33,441 nt of DNA from Bacteroidia bacterium. Its GTDB lineage: Bacteria; Bacteroidota; Bacteroidia; DATLTG01. The translations under genes were made by a program, and so were the position numbers. Shown piece after piece: positions 8,751 through 16,469 of the stretch (within the stretch, counting starts at the first letter, position 1; the number at the start of each line of letters is the position of its first letter). The stretch spans positions 105,308 through 138,748 of the forward strand of contig JBDTAC010000054.1 in the NCBI GenBank assembly GCA_039924845.1, read 5' to 3'. A model generated the notes under the pieces. It searched no databases. It worked only from the letters and a program-made list of their open reading frames with translations, and had not been told where the DNA came from.

Positions 8751-10160
8751 TTACAAACGAAATTCAAACGCAACTACAATACGATTTTCGGATCTCACCA
8801 AATCGGGTGTCCAACCTGGAGGAATAGGAGTAGTGGAGTATCCGCTTGGAGATGTTACACCACCTTCGCCTGCAAAATAAGGAACACTTGATTGACGATG
8901 TACCCATTCCGTTTTAAATTCAATACTTTGGTTGGGCATCCAACTAATTCCTGTAGAGCAATCCCAGCCTACAAATTGATCACCCGGATTTTCAGAGAAA
9001 GGATGTGTGCCTAATGTTTGTGTAGGATTAGCAGGGTTTGGGAGCGGACTTGCATCGCCAGTAGGCGCAAGTACTAAATAACGACCAGGATTATCAACCC
9101 ATCCACCACCAGCGCACCAAGCCAATTTATTGTGATGAAACCAAACACGATTATACACCATAAAACTTAAAAAATATTGTGCTGGATTATTTATCGGATC
9201 GCTATTATTAAAACCATTTACGCCATCGCCTTTTTCAAAACCAATATCTCCCGTTGCAGAGAAAGCCATTTGTGTAATTCCTTTTTCTGATTTTGCTTTG
9301 TGATAATACCTCCACAAATAACTATTGTCGGAATGAAATCGGTGCCTTCCTAAAAATCCAGCATCATCTGTTCCCCAATAATCATTCGATAAAATTTTAC
9401 TGTTTTCGGTATGACACCAAGTTATATTGCCGCCAACGCCTGGCAATTGATTAAACATACCGTAACTCTGCCAACCATTTATCAGCCAAGCTTCCACTTT
9501 TAAACATTTGGTAGGAAACATTTGTATACGTATTCCATTAAAAAACCAAGGCGTATTGTCAGATGTAAAAGAAGCTTGATATTCCCAATTTTCTTCTTGA
9601 TAATAGGAGTTAAGTCCGATGTAGGACATAAAAAGACCAGCATCTACATTAATTCCATACCATTTGTCAAAGTGGTATCCGGCATACGCTTCATCGAGGT
9701 AGCGATAGGCGTTCGACATGTCGTATTGACCGCGATACGTGCTTAAATCGTTTCTGGGAACCACTTCGGAACGTTCTCCAAATTGTGTCATAATTCTGCC
9801 ACGCGCATTTCCGTAACTGAAATCGCCTCCAAAATTAACAGCAGAAATAACCATTTCGTCATCGCGCGAAAGTGCCGTAGATCCCACAACTGTTTGATCT
9901 ATCGGATTATTAAATGAATGCGTGAAATTATTATCAATTAATATGCTGGGCGTAAAATAGGGAATGTGAAAGATGGAAGAATCTCTCCGGTCGTTTCCAT
10001 TTATCCAAGTTTGATCAAATCCTTCTAAAGGGATTTTTGCCGAAGCAACTTTTAGTGTATCTTTTGTTGAGAGTGCAATAGAGCTTCCGGGCTGTGCCAT
10101 TACCTGTATTGAAACCATTAAAATGAGGATTGTAAATAATGTAAAGTTTAATTTTTTCAT
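8751..10160 (-). CDS. Outer-membrane beta-barrel protein, Bbp2/OmpL-like porin
   Basis: A 469-residue exported protein with a signal peptide (MKKLNFTLFTILILMVSIQVMA, cleavage near AQPG). The mature part is rich in alternating aromatic and polar residues and ends in a strand finishing with an aromatic residue (VVAFEFRL), as beta-barrels do. Blocks such as DDEMVISAVNFGGDFSYGNA and LDEAYAGYHFDKWYGINVDA (about residues 99-118 and 156-175) fit my memory of the putative beta-barrel porin-2 family (Bbp2). It would sit in the outer membrane and conduct small solutes; the substrate is unknown. It is flanked by terminator-like repeats, so it is probably monocistronic. CAAAAGTA at 10204-10211 reads as a TACTTTTG -7 box on its strand, 44 nt upstream, but I see no convincing -33 box. 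Confidence 0.75.
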   Translation of the reverse strand: MKKLNFTLFTILILMVSIQVMAQPGSSIALSTKDTLKVASAKIPLEGFDQTWINGNDRRDSSIFHIPYFTPSILIDNNFTHSFNNPIDQTVVGSTALSRDDEMVISAVNFGGDFSYGNARGRIMTQFGERSEVVPRNDLSTYRGQYDMSNAYRYLDEAYAGYHFDKWYGINVDAGLFMSYIGLNSYYQEENWEYQASFTSDNTPWFFNGIRIQMFPTKCLKVEAWLINGWQSYGMFNQLPGVGGNITWCHTENSKILSNDYWGTDDAGFLGRHRFHSDNSYLWRYYHKAKSEKGITQMAFSATGDIGFEKGDGVNGFNNSDPINNPAQYFLSFMVYNRVWFHHNKLAWCAGGGWVDNPGRYLVLAPTGDASPLPNPANPTQTLGTHPFSENPGDQFVGWDCSTGISWMPNQSIEFKTEWVHRQSSVPYFAGEGGVTSPSGYSTTPIPPGWTPDLVRSENRIVVAFEFRL

Positions 10161-10257
10161 GCTCTAATTTTTAGTGTTAAAAAAGACTTAAATAATTGGC
10201 GGTCAAAAGTAAAAAAAGAAATCTGAGAAAATTATTTTTTGAAAGGGAAATAAATAA

Positions 10258-10276
10258 CCCTTCCATTTTGGAAGGG
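10258..10276 (-). terminator. G+C-rich hairpin with T-rich tail
   Basis: CCCTTCC and GGAAGGG are perfect 7-nt arms around a 5-nt loop. Read on the minus strand, the stem is followed by TTATTTATTT, as in an intrinsic terminator. It lies downstream of the trans-sulfuration enzyme gene and upstream of the porin gene, both on the minus strand. Confidence 0.6.
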
Positions 10277-10286
10277 ATTGTAAGGA

Positions 10287-10332
10287 GCAAAAAAGGTATT
10301 TGAAAAATTAATTTTTCAAATACCTTTTTTGC
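10287..10332. repeat. Perfect 46-bp palindrome
   Basis: The left half, GCAAAAAAGGTATTTGAAAA followed by ATT, is exactly mirrored by the right half, with no spacer. Its centre, TTTGAAAAATTAATTTTTC plus AAA, belongs to the dispersed A/T element of this window. It lies 52 nt after the end of the minus-strand trans-sulfuration gene, so a terminator role is likely. A spacerless palindrome could also extrude as a cruciform. Confidence 0.85.
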
Positions 10333-10383
10333 ATTAGTGCTCAGAAATCGAAGAACTGAATTTAAAATTACAGGAATATAATT

Positions 10384-11637
10384 TTATGCTTTTTCCAAAG
10401 CTTGTTCAATATCCCAAATAATATCGTTGTAATTTTCGACACCGATGGAAAGTCGCACCAATTTTTCAGTAATGTGCATTTCTTTCCGGTGAACAGGATC
10501 AACGCCAATGTGCGTCATTGTTGCAGGATGTTCCGCTAAAGATTCTGTTCCGCCTAAACTTACTGCCAATTTTATCAATTTTAAATTATTCAGGAATTTA
10601 AAGGCTTCGGCTTCCCCGCCTTTTATATCAAAGGAAAGCATTGCTCCAGCAGAAGTATATTGCCGTTTATAAATTTGATATTCCTTCGAATCTTTTGGAA
10701 TCAATCCCAAAAAATAAACTTTTTCCACTTTCGGATGTGCGTTTAAAAACTCCGCTACTTTTTCAGCATTAATGGCTTGTTGTTCCATTCGTACTTTTAG
10801 TGTTTCCAAGCTGCGCATCAACAACCAACCAGTTTGTGGTGCTGCCATATTTCCCAAAAAAGTACGCAATGTTTTTACCCGTTTCATCACTTCTTTATTT
10901 CCGCAACAAGCTCCAGCAATTACATCGCTGTGTCCTCCAATATATTTGGTTGCAGAGTAAAGCGAAAAATCAGCTCCGTGTTTAAGCGGTTTTTGCCACA
11001 AAGGTCCCATATAGGTATTGTCCACTGCTACAAAAACTTTATTTTCCTTACTGCTGTATTTATCCGCAATCGCTTTGCAACATTCAATGTCTATCAAAGC
11101 ATTGGTAGGATTGGCAGGCGTTTCAATATAAATAAGTGCCAAACGATTTGCCATTCCTGTATTTTCGATCATTTTTTCCAACTCTTCTCTTTCTTGTCCT
11201 GGCTTAAATGCGATACTATGAATTCCGATTTTTTTTAGAAAATCGCGAATGAAATGATCGGTTCCACCGTATAAAGGTGTGCTGTAAAGCAATAAATCAC
11301 CCGGTTTTAAAAACTCCAATAAAACAGTTGAAATAGCTGACATGCCACTTTCAAAAACAGCGCAATCTTCGGATTCATCCCAAAGTGTTAAACGGTTTTC
11401 TAATATTTCTAAATCAGGATTATTTATTCGGCTGTAAATAAGTCCGAGTTCTTCATCTGCACCCTTTTCGCGCAAGCCATAAGCTACTTCGAAAAAAGCT
11501 TTTCCTTCTTCGGCATTTTTAAATACAAAAGTAGATGTTTGAAAAATAGGTGATTTGATAGACCCTTCTGAAAGTGCAGGTTTGTAACCGTACGACATCA
11601 TTAAGCTTTCTGGTTTAAATTTGTGTTCTATGCTCAT
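10384..11637 (-). CDS. PLP-dependent trans-sulfuration enzyme (cystathionine gamma-synthase family)
   Basis: A 417-residue cytosolic enzyme of the Cys/Met metabolism PLP family, which includes cystathionine gamma-synthases and lyases and methionine gamma-lyases. Recognisable motifs are YSRINNPDLEILENRLTLWD (about residues 69-88), SGMSAISTVLLEFLKPGD (about 96-113), YGGTDHF, and SATKYIGGHSDVIAG (about 228-242), whose lysine forms the Schiff base with PLP. The C-terminal SLGGTESLAEHPATMTH is also typical. The loop YGLREKGADEEL near residue 55 is a longer form seen in a subgroup, so I do not choose between synthase and lyase activity. A terminator-like region separates it from the porin gene. Confidence 0.85.
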   Translation of the reverse strand: MSIEHKFKPESLMMSYGYKPALSEGSIKSPIFQTSTFVFKNAEEGKAFFEVAYGLREKGADEELGLIYSRINNPDLEILENRLTLWDESEDCAVFESGMSAISTVLLEFLKPGDLLLYSTPLYGGTDHFIRDFLKKIGIHSIAFKPGQEREELEKMIENTGMANRLALIYIETPANPTNALIDIECCKAIADKYSSKENKVFVAVDNTYMGPLWQKPLKHGADFSLYSATKYIGGHSDVIAGACCGNKEVMKRVKTLRTFLGNMAAPQTGWLLMRSLETLKVRMEQQAINAEKVAEFLNAHPKVEKVYFLGLIPKDSKEYQIYKRQYTSAGAMLSFDIKGGEAEAFKFLNNLKLIKLAVSLGGTESLAEHPATMTHIGVDPVHRKEMHITEKLVRLSIGVENYNDIIWDIEQALEKA

Positions 11638-11930
11638 AATAAATTATTTTTTGAATAAGAGTCTTTGAAAAAGACTGTAAAATAAGGTTCTGCGAAGTTG
11701 CAGTTTTATTTCCGCAAAAAATATTTTTTTAAACCTTTTTTATAAAAAGAAAAAAGAGCGCAGGAGAAATTATTTTTGTGATATACTTCGGCAAGATGCC
11801 AATAAATAAAAACATCTCTAATAGAGAATAAATAAAATTTTAATTCATCACTAATCGAAAAAAAGAAAGTCATGTTCATACTATTTGAATTATACATACT
11901 TTAGTCCAGCAATTACCAAACACACTTTAC

Positions 11931-13175
11931 TTGAACCAAAGCGTTTCTCTTTCCGACAAAGTTGAGCAATCTCAGGTGCATCCCATCGTTTTTATGTTAT
12001 TGGTTTTGCCTTTTGGTGTAGTTGGCGGATATATTACAGTTGCTTATGCTTATCTTTTTTCTCAAGCCGGTATTTCTACCGATGTGATTGCCGCTTTAAT
12101 AGCAGCAAGTCTTTTTCCGCACGTTATTAAATTTTTATGGGCTCCTCTTGTTGATACCACGCTTTCGCTAAAGAAATGGTATATTATAGCAAGTATTGTA
12201 ACCGCGCTGGGTATTTTAGTTACCGGTATTTTACCAATTAAAGCATCCAGTATTCCGCTATTAACCATAATTGTAGTGGTTACCAATGTGGCAGTTTCTT
12301 TTTTAGATATTGCAGTAAACGGACTTGCTGCTCACGCTACTCCAGATGAAAAAAAGGGAAAAGCGGGCGGTTATTTACAAGCAGGGAATCTGGGTGGTGG
12401 AGGCGTGGGCGGTGGAGTTGGTCTTTGGCTGACACAACATATAAGCAATCTTTGGATGCCAGCTGCTATTCTTGCTGTTGCTTGTTTTCTTTGTTGTATA
12501 GGACTCTTTTTTGTTACAGAAGCTAAATCAACAGTGCGTGCAGAAAAGATTAAAACAACGTTCCAAAATCTCTTTAAAGATATTTGGGTTACTATAAAAG
12601 CAAAGCTTGGATTCTTGGCATTGTTTTTATGTTTTCTTCCACTCGGTACAGGCGCAGCTTCTAATTTGTTTGCAGCTATTGCAAAGGATTGGCAAGCCAG
12701 TGCGAATACTGTTGCCTTTGCAACGGGAATTATGAGCGGAATTATTACTGCCGTTGGTTGTTTGTTGGGCGGCTGGATATGTGATAAAACGGATCGTCAA
12801 ATTGCGTATATTGTTTTTGGTTTGATATCTGTTATAACGGCAGTTGCGATGGCATATTCTCCGCATACCGAACTTATGTATATCATCTGGACGTCCATCT
12901 ATTCCTTTGTAATAGGATTGTGTTATGCCGGATTTACTGCATTTGTTTTGGAAGCAATTGGCAAAGGAGCAGCTGCCACAAAATACACAGTTTACGCATC
13001 CATTTCTAATTTCCCCATAACGTATATGACCGTTGTAGATGGCTGGGCACACACAAAATACGGTCCAACAGGGATGCTTAATATAGAAGCCGTTTGCGGT
13101 ATTATCGGTATTGTTTTATTTTTTGTAGTGTTGAAAATAGTAAACGCGAGGAAAATAGTTGTCAGCAAACTTTAA
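11931..13175 (+). CDS. MFS transporter, AmpG-like
   Basis: A 414-residue inner-membrane transporter with about 12 hydrophobic segments. HVIKFLWAPLVDTTLSLKKW (about residues 64-83) resembles the first cytoplasmic loop of the AmpG family, which imports muropeptides (anhydro-N-acetylglucosaminyl peptides) for cell-wall recycling. A charged loop near residues 200-220 separates the two six-helix halves. The substrate here is an inference: the AmpG-like group also contains other permeases. The start is TTG at 11931; the next in-frame ATG would cut into the first helix. The 293-nt gap before it holds no convincing gene. Confidence 0.75.
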   Translation: MNQSVSLSDKVEQSQVHPIVFMLLVLPFGVVGGYITVAYAYLFSQAGISTDVIAALIAASLFPHVIKFLWAPLVDTTLSLKKWYIIASIVTALGILVTGILPIKASSIPLLTIIVVVTNVAVSFLDIAVNGLAAHATPDEKKGKAGGYLQAGNLGGGGVGGGVGLWLTQHISNLWMPAAILAVACFLCCIGLFFVTEAKSTVRAEKIKTTFQNLFKDIWVTIKAKLGFLALFLCFLPLGTGAASNLFAAIAKDWQASANTVAFATGIMSGIITAVGCLLGGWICDKTDRQIAYIVFGLISVITAVAMAYSPHTELMYIIWTSIYSFVIGLCYAGFTAFVLEAIGKGAAATKYTVYASISNFPITYMTVVDGWAHTKYGPTGMLNIEAVCGIIGIVLFFVVLKIVNARKIVVSKL

Positions 13176-13192
13176 AAATGCAGATAAAAAGG

Positions 13193-13293
13193 TGCTTGAA
13201 AAATTATTTTTTTGAAGTGTTTTTTTAGTTTGAAAAAATATTTTTTGGAGCCAAGAAATATTGCTCTAAAAAAGCATTCGGAAAATTATTTTT
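13193..13293. repeat. Three degenerate copies of the dispersed A/T element
   Basis: Copies at about 13193-13216, 13229-13248 and 13275-13293 lie between two convergent genes (the MFS gene ending at 13175 and the thioesterase ending at 13286). The first and third carry the ATTATTTTTT core in the same orientation; the second has only a TATTTTTT core. The position suits transcription termination from both sides. Confidence 0.6.
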
Positions 13294-13710
13294 TATTGTT
13301 TTCGATTATCGCAACGGTAAGGCGACTAATACAAACGAGTTTATTTTGTTCGTTAGAAATTCGGATGTCCCATACGTGAGTTTTACTCCCGATATGAATT
13401 GGACTACATACTGCTCTAACTTCTCCCGAAACTACAGGTCTCAGATGATTCGCATTGACCTCTAAACCCACTGCAATAAATTTAGCTGTATCAATTATTA
13501 AATTGCTGGCATAACTTCCCACCGTTTCTGCAAGTACAACCGATATTCCTCCGTGTAAAATACCCCGAGGTTGGTGTGTTTTTTGGTTACAGGCATTGTT
13601 GCTGTAAGTGAATTTTCAGTCCATTCCGTAAACCGTATTTCTAAATAAGTACCAATATATTCAGGTACCTTATTTAAGTTCTCTAAGTCAATTTTATTTT
13701 TCCAAATCAT
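13286..13710 (-). pseudogene. Hotdog-fold thioesterase (MenI/EntH-like), frameshifted
   Basis: Two reading frames together encode one hotdog thioesterase. Frame 1 starts at ATG 13710 and reads well through ENSLTATMPVTKK. Adding one A to the six-A run (T6 on the + strand, 13579-13584) restores the family sequence: TKKTHQPRGILHGG, then ISVVLAETVGSYASN and on to the stop at 13286. That would give about 141 residues, the normal length, with the HGG motif and the catalytic glutamate of LAE. Relatives hydrolyse acyl-CoA thioesters such as 1,4-dihydroxy-2-naphthoyl-CoA. It is a real mutation, an assembly error in a homopolymer, or slippage. The gene starts 20 nt from an attC-like site. mqnE in this window suggests menaquinone is made by another route. 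Confidence 0.8.
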
Positions 13711-13729
13711 TTTATTGTGTTTGTTTTAT

Positions 13730-13860
13730 TGCTAACGTTTTGCGCACTGGCGCAGTAGCGGTTTTGAAACACTAAACTGTCTGTATGCACGAAGTAAATT
13801 TAGTGAAATAATGTTTATATCCGCACTTCACCCGCTATTGCTGCCAGTGCGCTGTTATAA
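13730..13860. repeat. attC-like site 1
   Basis: TGCTAAC at 13730-13736 and GTTATAA at 13854-13860 are the outer ends. Arms GCGCACTGGCGCAGTAGCGG (13742-13761) and 13832-13852 pair along their length except for one bulged base and one mismatch. Inside, CACTAAA (13770-13776) pairs with TTTAGTG (13799-13805). The block GGTTTTGAAACACTAAACTG continues to 13783 and recurs at site 2. Confidence 0.6.
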
Positions 13861-13874
13861 GTTGGGCGGTTGTA

Positions 13875-14063
13875 TTGGCTTTCGGATATAGCGGTCGTTG
13901 CATGAGCGGTCGCGGTTTAAATTTTACAGAAGCGAAAGGAAATTTTCTTTTTACTACGCTACGCATACACAGGTGGGCGGGAGAATGGCAAGCTTATTTG
14001 CAGCCAAATACTTTCATTCCTTATTCTAAAGCTGCAAATGTGCTTGACATTGTGGGTTTGTGA
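13875..14063 (+). CDS. Possible small ORF next to attC-like site 1
   Basis: A 62-codon frame beginning 15 nt after the attC-like site, with WAGEWQAYLQPNTFIPYSKA near its end. The segment 13861-14145, between the site and the promoter of the antitoxin gene, holds no other candidate. I have a vague sense that similar peptides occur beside such repeats in other Bacteroidota, which would make it either a conserved small protein or a conserved non-coding repeat that happens to stay open. There is no recognisable domain, signal or membrane segment. Treat it as unproven. Confidence 0.25.
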   Translation: MAFGYSGRCMSGRGLNFTEAKGNFLFTTLRIHRWAGEWQAYLQPNTFIPYSKAANVLDIVGL

Positions 14064-14145
14064 GTCTACTGTATATAATATTTCAACACAATATCAAATA
14101 GGCGAATAATTGGCTAAATGTTTTTGTACGAATATTGAACAATAA

Positions 14146-14177
14146 TTTGTTTTGAATTGAAACAATGCTTATCTTTG
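14146..14177 (+). promoter_or_regulatory. Bacteroidota-type promoter with candidate operator
   Basis: TTTG at 14146-14149, a 20-nt spacer and TATCTTTG at 14170-14177 match the TTTG/TAnnTTTG consensus. TTGTTTTGAATTGAAACAA (14147-14165), paired at 7 of 9 positions, lies between the boxes and could bind the XRE domain of the next gene. Transcription would begin near 14183, so the translation start is ATG 14207 and not the upstream ATG at 14165. Confidence 0.7.
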
Positions 14178-14206
14178 TCACATTGAATCGAAATAAACAA
14201 ATTGAT

Positions 14207-15010
14207 ATGAACATAAAACTCTCACAAAAACAAATTGGTCAGCGAATAACTGAACTTCGTAAAATGAAGGGGTTGTCGCAGGAAGATTTGGCAAAAAGTG
14301 TCAAAATATCCCGACCGTCTTTGGCTCAAATAGAGTTGGGTAACAGAGGTGTAAATGTTTTTGAATTGCAACGGTTGTCTTTGGTCTTGGGTTTTTCATT
14401 GGATGATTTTATGTCTAAAAGTTTTTCAGTGAGCCAAGATATTGAAGGCAAAGTCGAAGCAAAGTCAAAGAAAACAGATGAACGAATTTCTGTCCCAACT
14501 CTGCAAGTCAACAAGTTCAAAAATGTTTTGCTATACATTTTAGAAAGATGTGCAGGCAAGCCTAATGTTGGCGAAACTGTGCTTTACAAATTGCTGTATT
14601 TTTCGGATTTCAATTACTACGAATTGTATGAGGAACATTTAACGGGTGCAAAATATCGCAAGTTGCCTTATGGACCTGTTCCGCAAAAGTTAGACACCAT
14701 CATTGGGCAAATGATGGAAAAGGGAATGATACAACGAATTAAAACAGAGTATTACGACAAAATGCAAACCCGTTATATTCCACTTGCGAAAGCTGATTTG
14801 ACAGAATTGAAAGCAAGCGAAAAAGAAGTGATTGACAAAGTCATTGAACAAATGAGTGATTGGTCGGCTTCTGCTATTAGTAGCTATTCTCATAAGGATA
14901 TGCCTTGGCTTGCCTCAAAAGAAGGAGAAGAAATAAATTACGAATTAGCTTTTTACAGAGATGCTCCTTTCTCTGTAAGAAACTATGGAGACGAAATTGA
15001 AGAACAATGA
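14207..15010 (+). CDS. Antitoxin: XRE-type HTH plus DUF4065 (Panacea/SocA-like)
   Basis: A 267-residue protein. Residues about 7-62 are an XRE helix-turn-helix (IGQRITELRKMKGLSQEDLA, then SRPSLAQIELGNRGV). Residues about 100-240 match the DUF4065 or Panacea domain (KLLYFSDFNYYELYEEHLTG, YGPVPQKLD). Panacea proteins are established antitoxins that neutralise many unrelated toxin types (PanAT systems). The stop overlaps the downstream start as ATGA, typical of toxin-antitoxin operons. The start is set by the promoter position. The DNA-binding domain and the palindrome in the promoter point to autoregulation. Its location between attC-like sites fits the frequent carriage of toxin-antitoxin pairs by integron cassettes. 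Confidence 0.85.
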   Translation: MNIKLSQKQIGQRITELRKMKGLSQEDLAKSVKISRPSLAQIELGNRGVNVFELQRLSLVLGFSLDDFMSKSFSVSQDIEGKVEAKSKKTDERISVPTLQVNKFKNVLLYILERCAGKPNVGETVLYKLLYFSDFNYYELYEEHLTGAKYRKLPYGPVPQKLDTIIGQMMEKGMIQRIKTEYYDKMQTRYIPLAKADLTELKASEKEVIDKVIEQMSDWSASAISSYSHKDMPWLASKEGEEINYELAFYRDAPFSVRNYGDEIEEQ

Positions 15011-15351
15011 CCTTTGAAGAATTAACTGAATTTAAAAAGGATTTGAAAAATCTTTTGAAAAAATACAGAACACTGAATGATGATTTGGATGTAGTGAAAC
15101 AAGTGTTGACTACTACACCGGAAGCAAGACCACCGTTCAGTTTTCGTATTGATAATTTGAAATTAGAAACGTGTGTAATCAAAGTGAAAAAGATTGCTTG
15201 TAAAGCATTAAAAGGTCGTGGTGTAAATTCGGGATTGCGATTAATTTATGCATACTTCAAAGAGGAAGGAAAAATAATTTTCATTGAAATATACCACAAG
15301 AATGACAAGGAAAATGAGGACAAACAAAGAATAATGGACAACTTTAAATAA
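15007..15351 (+). CDS. RelE/ParE-like toxin
   Basis: A 114-residue protein translated from an ATG that overlaps the antitoxin stop (ATGA). The layout is that of the RelE/ParE fold: an N-terminal helical part (EELTEFKKDLKNLLKKYRTL) followed by strands with basic and aromatic residues (VIKVKKIACKALKGRG, GLRLIYAYFKEEGKIIFIEI) and a short tail (YHKNDKENEDKQRI). RelE members cleave mRNA on the ribosome and ParE members inhibit gyrase; I cannot tell which applies. Pairing with a DUF4065 antitoxin is known for PanAT systems. Expression should follow the shared promoter upstream of the antitoxin. Confidence 0.8.
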   Translation: MTFEELTEFKKDLKNLLKKYRTLNDDLDVVKQVLTTTPEARPPFSFRIDNLKLETCVIKVKKIACKALKGRGVNSGLRLIYAYFKEEGKIIFIEIYHKNDKENEDKQRIMDNFK

Positions 15352-15381
15352 TAAATACTAAGATGAAAAATTTACAAAACT

Positions 15382-15500
15382 CAGCTACAAGAAGTTGGCG
15401 ATTTCGAAGCACTAAACTGTCTGCCACCACAAAATTTGATACGAAGCACAAAGCTTCATTTAACCACTGAACCGCCAATTTCTTGTAGCTGCTGTTAGCG
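15382..15500. repeat. attC-like site 2
   Basis: CAGCTACAAGAAGTTGGCG (15382-15400) and 15473-15491 form a 19-bp stem with a single G-T mismatch. The inner block at 15400-15423 (GATTTCGAAGCACTAAACTG then TCTG) is almost that of site 1. The right end is GCTGTTAGCG (15491-15500); the left outer end is degenerate. It separates two convergent genes and could also stop transcription. Confidence 0.6.
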
Positions 15501-15531
15501 GATGCCGTTCTTCCTTCGTTTCTACCGACAA

Positions 15532-16341
15532 CTAATTGCTTGTCCATAAAAAATTCAATTTTAGTTCGTCTTGTGTTATACTTACAAGCGTAAATGTCGC
15601 ACCGAATTCATACCAAGTATTATATTCCTTTTCTAACGTTACTTTTCCCCAATCTAAAGTAATTACCGTTTCATTCCATCCGTCACTTAATTCTGTTTTA
15701 TATCGTTTCAAATTTTTCATTTTAAGTAAGTCTGTACAATTTCCCGTTAAAGTGTTTTTGTCGCCAAACACAATAAAATTGTTTGTCATTTTACTTCTCG
15801 AAAACGTTAGAATGTCGTCTCGTTTTAAATCTTGATTTGAGGGTTGTAAGAACCATTTTCCAGCAATTTTTTTATCAAGGTCTTTTAGAAAACTTTTCTT
15901 TTTCTCTTCAATTTCCGAATGCTTTGTCTTGAATAATTGTTGGTCTAAAAAGTGAAAGTCTAGATTGTTCCAGTCGCAATCACCGTTTATGTCTATCGTG
16001 TCTTTATTGATAATAATTATGTAATGATTTTCAGAGGAACTAAGTCGGTCACATTTTCTTGGAAGTGATTTTGCTTTGTCTAGAAATTTAATGCAGGCGC
16101 CTATTTGTTTAGTATTGAGTTCAACAGTCCACAAACTGTCAATATTATTTCCGTCAAAATAGGTCGGAGAAGTGTGGTCTGCAAAGTATTTGTCGTCTTT
16201 GTAGTAAATGTTAATTTTAGAATGTGTTATTGTATTACATCCTGAAATATAAGTCAAGTTAAAAGCTGGTAGTTTATTATTTGGCTGTCTTGTGCCACAA
16301 GAAAACAAAAGGAATAATAAAATTGTCGGAATATATTTTAT
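15532..16341 (-). CDS. Cassette-borne lipoprotein of unknown function, ATA in place of the start
   Basis: I do not recognise this protein. Reading upstream of the first usual start (TTG 16308), the frame continues through IKYIPTILLFLLFSCGTRQ, a textbook lipoprotein signal with lipobox LFSC, to a stop at 16345-16347. The codon where ATG is expected, before KYIPT, is ATA (16339-16341). Translation from TTG 16308 would destroy the signal. Either ATA is used or the start has been lost. The mature ~255 residues are hydrophilic, with WNNLDFHFLD, a KKKSFLKDLDKKIAGKW segment and a C-terminal region of beta-rich look. It lies between attC-like sites 2 and 3, ending 32 nt from site 2. Confidence 0.6.
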   Translation of the reverse strand: MKYIPTILLFLLFSCGTRQPNNKLPAFNLTYISGCNTITHSKINIYYKDDKYFADHTSPTYFDGNNIDSLWTVELNTKQIGACIKFLDKAKSLPRKCDRLSSSENHYIIIINKDTIDINGDCDWNNLDFHFLDQQLFKTKHSEIEEKKKSFLKDLDKKIAGKWFLQPSNQDLKRDDILTFSRSKMTNNFIVFGDKNTLTGNCTDLLKMKNLKRYKTELSDGWNETVITLDWGKVTLEKEYNTWYEFGATFTLVSITQDELKLNFLWTSN

Positions 16342-16373
16342 TGATTATTTTCTTCTGTTTTATTAATTTCTGT

Positions 16374-16453
16374 CAGTTAATCGTTGCACTGTCGTTTTTT
16401 TACGGTTTCCGCTACCGTTCCGCCCACCTTGCGCTTAGCCGCTGTTACCAGTA
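16374..16453. repeat. Degenerate attC-like site 3
   Basis: The right end GCTGTTACCAGTA (16441-16453) matches the other sites, and the left part (TTAATCGTTGCAC) resembles TAACGTTTTGCGC of site 1. I cannot pair a full stem, so one half is altered or lost. GTTACCAGTA at 16444-16453 is the exact reverse complement of 16999-17008 at the other end of the next gene unit. Confidence 0.4.
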
Positions 16454-16469
16454 TGGTGGCGGCACACAG

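Noticed and set aside
11706-11897. 63-codon frame upstream of the MFS gene
   Set aside because: A+T-rich sequence with no domain; it contains a copy of the A/T element read as KNNF and has no promoter or neighbours that support it.
12627-13052. 141-codon antisense frame in the MFS gene
   Set aside because: It lies wholly within a well-supported gene and has the Cys/Asn-rich composition of an antisense shadow.
13579-13590. Programmed -1 frameshift by a classic A AAA AAC heptamer
   Set aside because: The heptamer is present in letters but out of phase with the reading frame; only simple P-site slippage remains possible, and a deletion is simpler.
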